DNA of 64,000 bases from Bryobacterales bacterium (GTDB taxonomy: Bacteria > Acidobacteriota > Terriglobia > Bryobacterales > Bryobacteraceae): NCBI GenBank assembly GCA_016713735.1, contig JADJOP010000034.1:186001-250000 (forward strand). The letters run 5' to 3'. The position numbers and the translations under genes are program-made. The notes beneath the pieces were generated by a model. The model searched no databases and had not been told where the DNA came from. It saw only the letters and a list, made by a program, of their open reading frames with translations. Position 1 is the stretch's first letter, and each line of letters begins with the position of its first letter. Below are positions 24,770 to 35,400 of this stretch, in pieces.

Positions 24770-25600
24770 TTACCGTAAGCCGATGACGAGCAGCAGCGAA
24801 ACGGCGAGGGAGAGGCCCATGGCGCGGAAGCCGACGGTGCGCAGAGGCGTGACCATGGCTTCGGGGGTGTGGAGCGTTTTGAGTTCGTAGGTGTGGACGG
24901 CGGCGGGCAGGAGCATGGCGGCGGCGAGCCAGGGGCTGAGGAAGCCGGCGGCGAGGGCGAGCGGGAGGAGGGCGGCTTGCATCCAGGCGGCGGCGCGGAA
25001 GAAGGCCACGGATTCGGCTTTTTTTGTTTTGGCGGCGATGCGGGCTTCGAGGCGGGCGTGGACGACGAGGATGCCGGCCGCGGCTTGGGCGGCGGAGAGA
25101 AGCCAGAGCCAGCAGGCCCAGGTGGTGACGGAGTGCATGAGGGAGAGTGAGACGGCGAGGCCGGTGGAGGTGAGGCCGAAGGCACTGACGATCTGGAGGC
25201 CGATGGAGCGCTGGCGGTTGTGGACGGTCATCCAGACGGCGTAGGCGGTGAGGGCGATGGAGCCGGTGGCGAAGGCGGTGAGCCAGGTGAGTTGCCAGCG
25301 CAGCAGGAGGAGCGCGCCGCTGAGGGCGATGATGGGGATGAGGATGACGAGCCAGCGGCGGGCGAGCGGGGTTTCGGGTTTTGGGTCGCGCCAGACGTAC
25401 TTTTGGCGAGCGAGCACGATGAGGGGTTCGCGCAGGAAGAACATGGCGGCGGCAACGAGGAGGGTGGGCAGCACGGACCAATGCCAGCGCCAGGCGATGA
25501 GCAGAGCGCACACGGCGGGCTGGGCGAGCATGGAGATGGCGCCGTGCTCACGGGGCCAAAGCGACGGGGGCTTGTCCGGCCGGGATGCGCCAGGATGCAT
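24770..25600 (-). CDS. YwiC-like integral membrane protein
   Basis: 276 residues with about eight hydrophobic helices. The N-terminus carries PREHGAISMLAQP, matching the P-x-E-H-G-A-W motif of the YwiC-like family, which is linked in Bacillus to anaerobic/nitrate genes but has no proven activity; it resembles membrane prenyltransferase-type folds. It starts at the ATG at 25600, 11 bp after the GH105 stop on the same strand, so it may be the last gene of the arabinose operon or an independent gene. No respiratory genes are nearby. Family good, function unknown. Confidence 0.75.
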   Translation of the reverse strand: MHPGASRPDKPPSLWPREHGAISMLAQPAVCALLIAWRWHWSVLPTLLVAAAMFFLREPLIVLARQKYVWRDPKPETPLARRWLVILIPIIALSGALLLLRWQLTWLTAFATGSIALTAYAVWMTVHNRQRSIGLQIVSAFGLTSTGLAVSLSLMHSVTTWACWLWLLSAAQAAAGILVVHARLEARIAAKTKKAESVAFFRAAAWMQAALLPLALAAGFLSPWLAAAMLLPAAVHTYELKTLHTPEAMVTPLRTVGFRAMGLSLAVSLLLVIGLR

Positions 25601-25611
25601 GTAGAGGCAGC

Positions 25612-26703
25612 TTACCGCAGGCGGGCGGTCTCGCTGGCGGCGAGGAGGTAAGCGCCGGTGCCCCAGGTCTCAGAGCCGAGGCGGACGTTGCGGTAGAAGG
25701 CACGGTCCTTGGGCGACGTTCCGGCGGAGACGCCGAGGAGGCGGCCCTCCTTCACATAGCCTTCGTTGATGCCCTTCCAGGCGGAGTGAGCCATCGCCGC
25801 GTGGCGGGCGGGGATGGCCTGATGGCGGACGAGTTTGAGCGTGCCATAGACGACCATCGCGGTGGCGGAGGTTTCGGCGTAGCTGGTGGGGTCGTCGAGC
25901 AGGGTGTGCCAGAGGCCTTGGGCGTCCTGTGTCTGCTTGAGGCCGGCGAGCATCTTTTCGGCGATGTGGAGCAGGGGCTCGTAGTCAGGGTGCATGGGTT
26001 CGAGGACTTCGAGCACATCGGCGATGGACATGAGGACCCAGCCGTTGCCGCGGGCCCAGGGCACTTCGGTGCGATCGCCGGTTTGCCAGTCCGCCATGTG
26101 ATAGAAGAGGCCGGTCTTCTGATCCTGCAGGTGGCGCGCGTAGACCATGATCTGTTTGGCGGCGTCGCGGACGTGTTCGGGCTGCTTGTGTTTTGTGCCG
26201 TAGTGGGTGAGCAGCGGGCAGGCCATGAAGAGGGTGTCGACCCAAAGTTGGTGGCTGCCCTGCCAGTGGCCGAGTCCGCCGTCGGGGCTGCGCTCCATTT
26301 CGTTGGCGATGAACTGGACGGTGCGGCGGGCGATGGCCTGATAGGCGGGCTTGGGGCGGAGGTCGTGGAGCAGATAGATGGCCGCGCTGGGCGCCCAGTG
26401 GCCGCAGTAGCCGGTGCGTTCGCCGAGGACGCCGCGGTTGACGCCGAGCAGTTCAGTGGCGTCCTTCTTGAGATGATGATCGGCCCAGGCTTCGAGGAAG
26501 TCGGTGTAGCGCGGGTCGCGGACGCGCTCGTGGAACTTGGCGAGGCCCATCATCTGCACGCCTTCGCCCCAGTTGTAGGCGATGGACTCGACGGGCGTTT
26601 GGATGAGGCGGTCGGCCACTTCGCGGGCGCGGTCGGTGTAGGGATCGGTTTGGGCCGCGAGTGTGAGGGCGAAGAGGAGCGCGCTAGCAATCCGGCTGGC
26701 CAT
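25612..26703 (-). CDS. GH105-family unsaturated rhamnogalacturonyl/glucuronyl hydrolase, secreted
   Basis: 363 residues from the ATG at 26703, giving a signal peptide (ASRIASALLFALTLAAQ). It is an (alpha/alpha)6-barrel: IAYNWGEGVQMMGLAKFHE, then RTGYCGHWAPSA, GHWQGSHQLWVD156TLFMA (catalytic Asp156 in the WxD(G/T)L(F/Y)MA motif) and PWARGNGWVLMSI. GH105 enzymes hydrate the delta-4,5-unsaturated uronic acid left by polysaccharide lyases on pectin or other acidic glycans. The start overlaps the 3' end of araD by 20 bp, so it belongs to the arabinose operon, consistent with pectin side-chain use (rhamnogalacturonan plus arabinan). Confidence 0.9.
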   Translation of the reverse strand: MASRIASALLFALTLAAQTDPYTDRAREVADRLIQTPVESIAYNWGEGVQMMGLAKFHERVRDPRYTDFLEAWADHHLKKDATELLGVNRGVLGERTGYCGHWAPSAAIYLLHDLRPKPAYQAIARRTVQFIANEMERSPDGGLGHWQGSHQLWVDTLFMACPLLTHYGTKHKQPEHVRDAAKQIMVYARHLQDQKTGLFYHMADWQTGDRTEVPWARGNGWVLMSIADVLEVLEPMHPDYEPLLHIAEKMLAGLKQTQDAQGLWHTLLDDPTSYAETSATAMVVYGTLKLVRHQAIPARHAAMAHSAWKGINEGYVKEGRLLGVSAGTSPKDRAFYRNVRLGSETWGTGAYLLAASETARLR

Positions 26704-27379
26704 AGTATTTTCCGGGACCATGTTTGCGCAGGAAGTGCTTGTCGAGCAGAGCTTGCGAGAGCGGATGGGTTCGGCCGAGCATGGCGGCCTGGGCAGTGAT
26801 GTGGGCGATCTCTTCGAGGACGACGGCGTTGTGCGCGGCATCGGCGGCGGACTTGCCCCAGGCGAAGGGGCCGTGGTTGGCGACGAGGACGGCGGGGACT
26901 TGTAGGGGGTCGAGGTTGGCGAAGCGGCGCACGATGACGAGTCCTGTGTTGTGTTCGTAGGCGGTGGCGATCTCCTCGTCGGTCATCACATCCGTGACGG
27001 GCACGGGGCCGTAGAAGTAATCGGCGTGGGTGGTGCCGGTGCAGGGGATTTCCTGGCGGGCCTGGGCCCAGGCGGTGGCGTGGCGCGAGTGGGTGTGGAC
27101 GACGCCGCTGATGGAGGGGAAGGCGCGGTAGAGGACGAGGTGGGTGGCGAGGTCAGAGGAAGGCCGGAGGTCGCCTTCGACTTTCGCGCCGTCGAGCGAG
27201 ACGACGACGAGGTCGCGCACGGTCATCCGCTCGTAGGGGACGCCGCTGGGTTTGATGACGACGAGGCCGCGTTCGCGGTCGATGCCGCTGACGTTGCCGA
27301 AGGTGTAGAGGACGAGGCCGCGGCGGACGATTTCGAGGTTCGCTTCGAGGACCTCTTCGCGCAGGTGGTCGAGGCTCAT
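26684..27379 (-). CDS. araD: L-ribulose-5-phosphate 4-epimerase
   Basis: 231 residues, class II aldolase fold. It converts L-ribulose 5-phosphate to D-xylulose 5-phosphate, feeding the pentose phosphate pathway. TFGNVSGIDRERGLVVIKPSGV is the phosphate-binding region; zinc His residues are in HTHSRHATAW, and ANHGPFAWG supplies a further His. The catalytic Asp/Tyr region is at GTTHADYFYG. It overlaps araB by 4 bp (27376-27379) and the GH105 gene by 20 bp, so coupling is strong. Length matches Escherichia coli AraD. Confidence 0.95.
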   Translation of the reverse strand: MSLDHLREEVLEANLEIVRRGLVLYTFGNVSGIDRERGLVVIKPSGVPYERMTVRDLVVVSLDGAKVEGDLRPSSDLATHLVLYRAFPSISGVVHTHSRHATAWAQARQEIPCTGTTHADYFYGPVPVTDVMTDEEIATAYEHNTGLVIVRRFANLDPLQVPAVLVANHGPFAWGKSAADAAHNAVVLEEIAHITAQAAMLGRTHPLSQALLDKHFLRKHGPGKYYGQPDC

Positions 27380-28962
27380 GCCTTACCGCTCCGCACGCGT
27401 TCGCCGATTTCGCGGAGGCGGGGCAGGATGGCGCCGACGGCGACGGGTTCGCTCGAGGCCTGGCCGAAGCTGAAGTAGAGCTTCGAATAGAGCTCGAAGA
27501 CTTCGGCGCTGATGTGCGCTTCGGCGGGGTCGGGCTCAATGGTGCGGAACTTGGGGCAGAGTGCGTCCTGGGCTTGTTCGACGGTCTTGAAGGTGCCCGC
27601 GGCGAGGAAGGCGAAGATGGCTGAGCCGAGGCTGGTGACGTCGGATTCGGGCACGAGGACGGGCTTGTTGAGGACGTTGGCGTAGACGCGGTTGAGCACT
27701 TCGTTTTTGCGCGGGATGCCGCCGCCGTTGATGATGCGGTGGATGGGCGTGCCGCCTTGCTCCATGCGTTCGAGGATGATGCGCGTGTGGAAGGCGGTGC
27801 CTTCGATGGCGGCGAAGAGTTCGTCGGTGGCGGTGTGGGTGAGTTTCCAGCCGAAGGTGGCGCCGCCGAGTTCGGGGTTGACGAGGACGGTGCGGTCGCC
27901 GTTGTCCCAGGTGAGGCGGAGGAGGCCGGTTTGGCCGGCTTTGTAATGGGCGATCCCGGCGGAGAGCTCGCCGGCACTGGTTCCGGCGCGGCGGGCGATG
28001 GCGTCGAAGATGTCGCCGGTGGCAGACAGGCCTGCTTCGACGCCAGTCATCGCCGGATGGACGGAGCCGGGGACAACGCCGCAGACGCCGCGGATGAGGC
28101 GCGTTTCGGGGCTGGCGGCGATGATGCAGGTGGAGGTGCCGACGACGTTAACGACGTCGCCGACGCGGCAGTTGGCGCCGATGGCGTCCCAGTGGGCATC
28201 GAAGGCCCCGACGGGAATGGGGATGCCGGCGCGGAGGCCGAGCTTCTCGGCCCATTCGGGCGCGAGGTGGCCGGCGAGTTGATCGGAGGTGGCGTAACGG
28301 CCCTTGATTTTGGCGCGGACACCATCGAGGACGGGGTCGACGGCGGTGAGGAAATCCTGCGGCGGCAGGCCGTCCCACTTGGGGTTCCACATCCACTTGT
28401 GGCCCATGGCGCAGACGCTGCGGGGGAGCGCATCGAGGTCGCGAATGCCACAGAGGGTGGCGGCGACCATGTCGCAGTTCTCAAGGGCTGTGGCGAAGCG
28501 GGAGCGTTTGTCGGGGTTGTGGCGCAGCCAGTGGAGGAGCTTGGAGAAGCCCCATTCGGAGCTGTAGGCCCCGCCGCACCAGTCGATGGCTTCGACGCCG
28601 AGCTTGTGGGCGGTTTCGGTGATGAGGAGGGCTTCGCGCCAGGAGCGGTGGTCGCACCACAGGTAGTAGTCGTTGAGCGGCTCAAGGTTCTCGTCAACGG
28701 GGATGACGCTGGAGCCGGTGGTGTCGAGGGCGATGGCCTCGACCTGGTCGCCACGGACGCCGGAGTTGGCGAGGGCGGCGCGAGTGGCGAGGCCGAGTGC
28801 GCGCATCTGGTCGTCGTGCGATTGGGTGGCGTGGTCGGGATCGTCCTTCTTGCGGTGCAGCGGATAGTCCGCCGTGCCTGAGCCCAGCCTGCCGCGCTCG
28901 CTATCCACGAGCGAAACGCGCACGCTCAGCGTTCCAAAATCGACTCCAGCGACAATGCTCAT
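27376..28962 (-). CDS. araB: Ribulokinase
   Basis: 528 residues of the FGGY kinase family. DFGTLSVRVSLVD is the N-terminal phosphate-binding strand, IALDTTGSSVIPVD and YYLWCDHRS are typical of AraB rather than xylulokinase, and INGGGIPRKNEVLNRVYANV with TSLGSAIFAFLAAG forms the C-terminal ATP site. It phosphorylates L-ribulose to L-ribulose 5-phosphate. It sits between an isomerase and araD with a 4-bp overlap to araD. The second base of the usual TGGT motif set is conserved; no defect is visible. Confidence 0.95.
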   Translation of the reverse strand: MSIVAGVDFGTLSVRVSLVDSERGRLGSGTADYPLHRKKDDPDHATQSHDDQMRALGLATRAALANSGVRGDQVEAIALDTTGSSVIPVDENLEPLNDYYLWCDHRSWREALLITETAHKLGVEAIDWCGGAYSSEWGFSKLLHWLRHNPDKRSRFATALENCDMVAATLCGIRDLDALPRSVCAMGHKWMWNPKWDGLPPQDFLTAVDPVLDGVRAKIKGRYATSDQLAGHLAPEWAEKLGLRAGIPIPVGAFDAHWDAIGANCRVGDVVNVVGTSTCIIAASPETRLIRGVCGVVPGSVHPAMTGVEAGLSATGDIFDAIARRAGTSAGELSAGIAHYKAGQTGLLRLTWDNGDRTVLVNPELGGATFGWKLTHTATDELFAAIEGTAFHTRIILERMEQGGTPIHRIINGGGIPRKNEVLNRVYANVLNKPVLVPESDVTSLGSAIFAFLAAGTFKTVEQAQDALCPKFRTIEPDPAEAHISAEVFELYSKLYFSFGQASSEPVAVGAILPRLREIGERVRSGKA

Positions 28963-28980
28963 GCGGCCACTCCCGGGGGG

Positions 28981-30384
<1,404 letters not shown>

Positions 30385-30396
30385 GATGAATGACCT

Positions 30397-30615
30397 CTAT
30401 GATTTCCTGCTGGGCAGGTGGGTATAGGAGTATGCAACGCCGAGAATGAGAAGCACTGCGCCCCACCAGATGTCGGCATGTAATTCGGCGAGGACAGTTG
30501 GCTTGGCGGGAGGCACGGCCAGGGAGTAGAGTCCGTAGCCGAGGATGAGTGCGCCGTAAATGGTGAGCAGCGAACCGATGAAGAACCAGATCGAGATACC
30601 GGAATCAGAGCGCAT
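30397..30615 (-). CDS. Small two-helix membrane protein in the arabinose operon
   Basis: 72 residues with two hydrophobic helices (SIWFFIGSLLTIYGALILGYGLY split over about 8-30, and WWGAVLLILGVAYSY at about 50-65) joined by a short Pro-rich loop. It starts 6 bp after the stop of the SSS symporter and ends 12 bp before the isomerase start, so it is surely co-transcribed. I know no named family. Its position next to the symporter suggests an accessory subunit or small regulator of transport; this is inference. Confidence 0.7.
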   Translation of the reverse strand: MRSDSGISIWFFIGSLLTIYGALILGYGLYSLAVPPAKPTVLAELHADIWWGAVLLILGVAYSYTHLPSRKS

Positions 30616-30621
30616 AGGGCG

Positions 30622-32301
30622 TTACCAGAAGATGATGTTCAAGGCGAAGAAGACGAGCGAAACGGCGACGGCCCAGAAGGCGGGCTTCTGAAGCAGCGGG
30701 ACGTGTTCTTCGCTGGGGATGTCGGTGCAGCCGTAGACGAGGCCTTTCAGTTCGGACTCGGGTTTGGGCTTGGTCATGTAACTGACGATGACGGTGACGG
30801 CGACGCAGATGATCCAGGACCAGAGGCCGCGGTACATATTCTCGGCCATGTCCTTGGCGTTGGAGGAGAGGGCGATGTAGCGGATGGCGGAGGGGTCGGC
30901 CTTGACCCAGGCCCACATGGCGATGGAGCCGACGGTGCCGCTGAGCAGGCCCCAGAAGCCGCCGGCGGGGGTGGCGCGTTTCCACAACATGCCGAGGAGC
31001 ACGGTGCCGAACAGAGGCGCGATGAAGAAGCTGAACAGGGCCTGGACGTAATCCATGATGCTCTGGAACTGCATGACGAGGTAGGCCGTGCCGATGCTGA
31101 CCAGGACGCCGAGGATGGTGCACCAGCGGCCCATGCTGACGTAGTGGGCGTCGGTGGCGTCCTTCTTCCAGATGGCGCGGTAGATGTCGTAGGTCCAGAC
31201 GGTGGCGAAGGCGCTGACGTTGCCGGCCATGCCGGACATGAAGCCGGCGATGAGGGCGGTGATGCCGAGTCCCATCAAGCCGGGGCCACAGTAGCGGGCG
31301 AGCATGAGGGGCAGCACTTCGTTGTAGCTGTGGCCGCCGGTGGCGACGGCTTCGGCTTCGCCGGTGAGCTTGAAGGGCAGCAGGGCGAGGCCGAGCAGGC
31401 CGGGGAGGATGACGATGAACGGGACCATCATCTTGAACGCCGCGCCGATGATGGGAGCCATTTTTGCGGAGCGCAGGTCCTTGGCGGCGAGGACGCGCTG
31501 AACGACGAGGAAGTCAGTGGTCCAGTAGCCGAAGCTGATGACCCAGCCGAGGCCGAGGACGATGCCGGTCCAGTGGATGCCCATCGGGTTGTCGTTGAAG
31601 GAGCCGAGGGTGGACCAGGCGTGGGTGTAGCTGTCAGAGCCGAGGTTGGCGATGATCTTGGCCTTGAGGCCGGCGAAGCCCCCCGATTCGATGAGGCCGA
31701 GGATGGGGATGAGCATGGCGCCGAACCAGATGAGGAAGAACTGCAGGACCTCATTGAAGATGGCCGAGCGCAGGCCGCCGAGGGCGACGTAGATGGCGAC
31801 GGTGATCGACGAAACCCAGATGCTGAAGTTGATGTCCCAGCCGAGGACGACCTTCATCACGAGGGCCATGGAGTACATGTTGATGCCCGACATGAGGACG
31901 GTCATGAAAGCGAAGGTGACCGCCGAGAGCAGGCGCGAGGGTTCGCCGAAGCGGAGTTGGAGATAGCCGGGGACGGAGTGGGTTTTGGAGATGTAGTAGA
32001 ACGGCATCATGACGATGCCGAGGAAGAGCATGGCGGGGATGGCGCCGATCCAATACCAGTGGACCGAGAGGATGCCGTATTGATAAGCGGCGGCGGCCCA
32101 GCCCATGAGTTCGAGTGAACCGAGGTTGGCGGAGAGGAAGGAGAGGCCGGCGATCCAGGCGGTCATTTCGCGGCCGGCGAGGAAGAAGTCGTCGCCCGTG
32201 GAGGAGCTTTCCTTGAGGTAGTAACCGATGTAGAGGACGAAGGCGAAGTAAATACAAATGATCGCCATGTCGAGCGGGGAGAGGGCGATGAGATGAGTCA
32301 T
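30622..32301 (-). CDS. Sodium/solute symporter (SSS family), probable sugar carrier
   Basis: 559 residues with about 14 helices. N-terminal YFAFVLYIGYYLKESSSTGDDFFLAGREM and SFLSANLGSLELMGWAAAAYQYG match SGLT-type members (vSGLT); WVISFGYWTTDFLVVQRVLAAKD contains the conserved helix 6-7 segment and ALIAGFMSGMAGNVSAFATVWTYDIYR the Na+-site helix 8. It would import the pentose (arabinose or a related sugar) with Na+. As first gene of the operon it follows a clear promoter (32353-32381) flanked by paired repeats. The sugar is inferred from araB/araD. Confidence 0.92.
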   Translation of the reverse strand: MTHLIALSPLDMAIICIYFAFVLYIGYYLKESSSTGDDFFLAGREMTAWIAGLSFLSANLGSLELMGWAAAAYQYGILSVHWYWIGAIPAMLFLGIVMMPFYYISKTHSVPGYLQLRFGEPSRLLSAVTFAFMTVLMSGINMYSMALVMKVVLGWDINFSIWVSSITVAIYVALGGLRSAIFNEVLQFFLIWFGAMLIPILGLIESGGFAGLKAKIIANLGSDSYTHAWSTLGSFNDNPMGIHWTGIVLGLGWVISFGYWTTDFLVVQRVLAAKDLRSAKMAPIIGAAFKMMVPFIVILPGLLGLALLPFKLTGEAEAVATGGHSYNEVLPLMLARYCGPGLMGLGITALIAGFMSGMAGNVSAFATVWTYDIYRAIWKKDATDAHYVSMGRWCTILGVLVSIGTAYLVMQFQSIMDYVQALFSFFIAPLFGTVLLGMLWKRATPAGGFWGLLSGTVGSIAMWAWVKADPSAIRYIALSSNAKDMAENMYRGLWSWIICVAVTVIVSYMTKPKPESELKGLVYGCTDIPSEEHVPLLQKPAFWAVAVSLVFFALNIIFW

Positions 32302-32338
32302 GGCTGGGTGTGAACGGGCGTGTCGATCCAGGGCCTCT

Positions 32339-32400
32339 GCAAGTGCTTACATAACATATATGCAGGGCCGGGAGATGTCAATCGAAACGCGGCAAGTGCC
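32339..32400 (-). promoter_or_regulatory. Promoter of the arabinose operon with two matching operator-like repeats
   Basis: On the minus strand TTGACA (32376-32381), a 17-bp spacer and TATGTT (32353-32358) form a near-consensus promoter starting transcription near 32346. The sequence GCAAGTGC occurs at 32339-32346, at the start site, and again at 32392-32399, upstream of the -35. Two identical 8-mers about 53 bp apart flanking a promoter suggest binding of one regulator to both. No regulator gene is adjacent. Confidence 0.55.
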
Positions 32401-32411
32401 GGCGCGGCGCG

Positions 32412-35400
32412 TTATGCGGGCGACTGGAACTGGAAGGGGTCGGCGCCGAGGGCGCCGGTGAGCTCATCCAGATAGGCGGGCGACGAGGCACGAGCCAGTT
32501 GAGCGCGGGCGTTGGCGAGACGTTGGGCGACGTCGATGTGAGAGGAGGCCGCGCCGACGGTGCCGCCGCGGAAGTTCTCCAGGGCGTGGACGTGGCGGGA
32601 CCAGAGGGCGATGTCGCGTTGCTGCTTGGTGCGGAGGCGTTCGGCGTACCAATCGCTGGCGAGCAGGGCTTCGCGGGTGAACATGGCGCGCAGCTTGGCG
32701 TCGTGGATGGTCATGCCGTAGAAGCTGCCATTGGCCATGATGTGGAGCAGGGCCTTGAGGGGCGGGCAGGCGGCTTCGACGCTGCCGTCCTCGAAGTAGA
32801 GTTTGGCCACGCGCTGCTGCGCCTCAACGATGGCGTCGATGCCGGAGGCGAAGGCGGCGCGGTCCTGCAGCTCGGGGCGGAGCAGTTCTTCGGTGAGCAC
32901 GGCGTCGGGGGTTTCGAAGATGCGGCCGAGGAAGCGTTCGACAAAGAGGGGCGTGATGCGGTAGCCGAGGCGGCTGCCGAGGACGGTGCGGCCTTCGAAC
33001 TCGAAGTCGTTGACCGGTTCGAGGTAGCCGCCGTTGATGAGGAACGAGGGGTCGCGCTCGCTCACCTGCATGCGGCACCAGACCTCGGGGACGAGCATGC
33101 TGATGTCGTGATCGACGCGATACTGCGTGCCGATGTGGCCGGCGGCGGTGGTGAAGCCGGCATAGCCGGTGAGGATGTAGCTGACCAGGGCGTTGTTCAG
33201 ATCGACCACGGGCCAGAGGGCGTTGAAGGGCCCCTTGGTGAGCGCGCCTTCGCTGCCGAAGCCGGTGGTGGAGGGCGACTTACCGGTGAGGCTGCAGACG
33301 AAATCCATGAACAGCTCGGGCATCTCCTGGTAGTGGATGGGGCCGTATACGGCCAGTGGGGGAAGGCCGATGGCGGGCTCGGCGGGGTTGCCGCGGCGGC
33401 CGGCGAGGACGGAGTTGACGGGGAAGTGGACGGGCTCAGGGGCGGGGATGCCGCGGTCGAGGCGGGCGCAGACTTCGGCGAGATAGCGGTCGCGCGGGTC
33501 GGCGAGGTCGGGGCGTGTTTGCAGGTAGCGGGGATTCTTGGACGGCTTGCCATCGACGAGGCGGGCGTGCGCGGAGGAGACGACGTAGGCGGGTGAGGCG
33601 GCCTTGACGAAGTTGGAGAGCAGCAGCTTCATCGGCTCGCTGTAGTCGTCGAACTCGACGACGTGATCGACGAGCGCCTGGGCGGCTTGGCGGGTGAGCG
33701 GTTCGAAGTTGGAGATGAAGGTGCCGGGGGAGGCGAGGTCGGCCTCGGCTTGTTTATCGAAGCCGCGATGGACGGCGTCGTCGGGGCGCTGGAAGAGGAG
33801 GCGCTCGCAGTTTTCGACGAGCTTCACCGAGGGGTTGGGGTATTTGGGATCGACATTGCGCAGGGCTTCGCGAGGCACGACGACGGAGGCGGTGATGTCG
33901 TCCTCAACCTGCACCTTTTCGGCGGGGTGGAAATCGGGGCGGAGTTTATAGATGCGCCAGGCGCCGTTGGTGTCGAAGCCGATGCGGAGGTAGTTGGCCA
34001 CCAGTTTGCGTTCGCCGAATTTCAGTTCGTGGCCGAGGTAGCCGTTGATGCGATCGACGGTGAAGTGCTGGCGCCAGTTGCCATCCCATTCAGGGCGGTA
34101 GTAGCGCTTGACGGTGAAGATGATCTGGCGGATGGTTTGGGGGATGCTCTTCAGCCAGGCGTTGTACTCGTCGGTGTAGTCGGCGGAGGGCGTGAGCAGG
34201 CGGATGACGCTGCCGAGGGAGCGGGCGGGGCTGAGGATGGGGCGGGCGGCGCGGCTCTCGTGTTCCGGCTCGCGGAAGATGCCGGAGAAGTCGCGCTGGA
34301 GGATGCGGTCGACTTCGTCCATGTCGCGCTGGTAGTCGCGCACAAAGACGGGGCCTTTGAGCAGGGCATTGGCGATGGACTTGGAGATTTCGGATTTTCC
34401 GCCGCCGGAGACTGTGCAGGGCTTGTGGCAAAGCGTTCCATGGGCCACTGAGCCTACGAGGCGCCAGGCGGTGCCGAGCAACTGCTTCTCCAGGCGCACG
34501 CGGTAGCCGGAGGGGAGCACGTAGGTTTCCTCGGGGCGCAGAGTGAGAGTGCGGGCAATGCCTTCGTGCTGCCAGCGAATGGTGCCCGAAGGCACGTGGA
34601 ACTCGGCGGAGTCGGGGAGGTAGAGAATCTCGGGGTGGGCACGGTCGACGGCATAGCCTTCGGGGCGGGGTTCGGCGAGCGGGCCGAGGAGGCGCAGGGC
34701 CTGCTCGAAGGAGCCGTGCTTGAGCAGGGCCGAGCGTTCGGCGCAGAATTCCTGGCCGAGCACATAGGTGGGGAAGGCGATGGCGCCGCCGGCGTGCTCC
34801 TCTTCGCAATTGCCGTAGAGGTTGGCGGCGAGGCTGATCTGCGTTTTGACTTCCTTCTTGCAGTAGCCGTAGTAGTTGTCGGCGATGAGGGTGACCATGA
34901 CGCCGCGGGAGTCGCGGCAGGCGAGTTTGAAGGCCTGGCCGTCGTTGTAGAGCTCGCCTTCCTCGCGCCAGCACATGCCTTCACGGCGTTGGCGAGCGGT
35001 GGCATCGTCGTAGTGGGGCAGGCCGGCGGCTTTCTTGGTGATGCCGACGAGGTGAGGAGCGAGGATGACGCAACCGCTGTGGCCGGTCCAATGCTCGGCG
35101 TCGAGAGCGGCATCGTTCTCAGGCAGGTAGGGGTCGCCGCCGTTGCCGAAGATGCCTTCTACGAAGTCGAGGTTGCTGACGAGGCTGGCGGGGGCGAAGA
35201 AGCGGATCTCCATGCGCTTTTCCGGGTCGCGTCCGGTGGCGGGGCAAACGAGGGGCCGCAGCAGCAGGGTGACGAAGGTGTGCGCCTGGTCGTCCTGATC
35301 GGAGGTGTAGGGAAGCGTCATCAGGTCGGGCGGCGGTTGGAAGGCGCGTTCGAGGAAGATGGCGAGGGTACGGCGAGGGACGGCGATCTTGTCGGCGGGG

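Noticed and set aside
24736..25185. N-terminal extension of the enolase-superfamily gene
   Set aside because: The extension is Pro/Ser-rich, overlaps the YwiC-like gene in another frame, and the ATG at 24735 gives a proper Tat signal.
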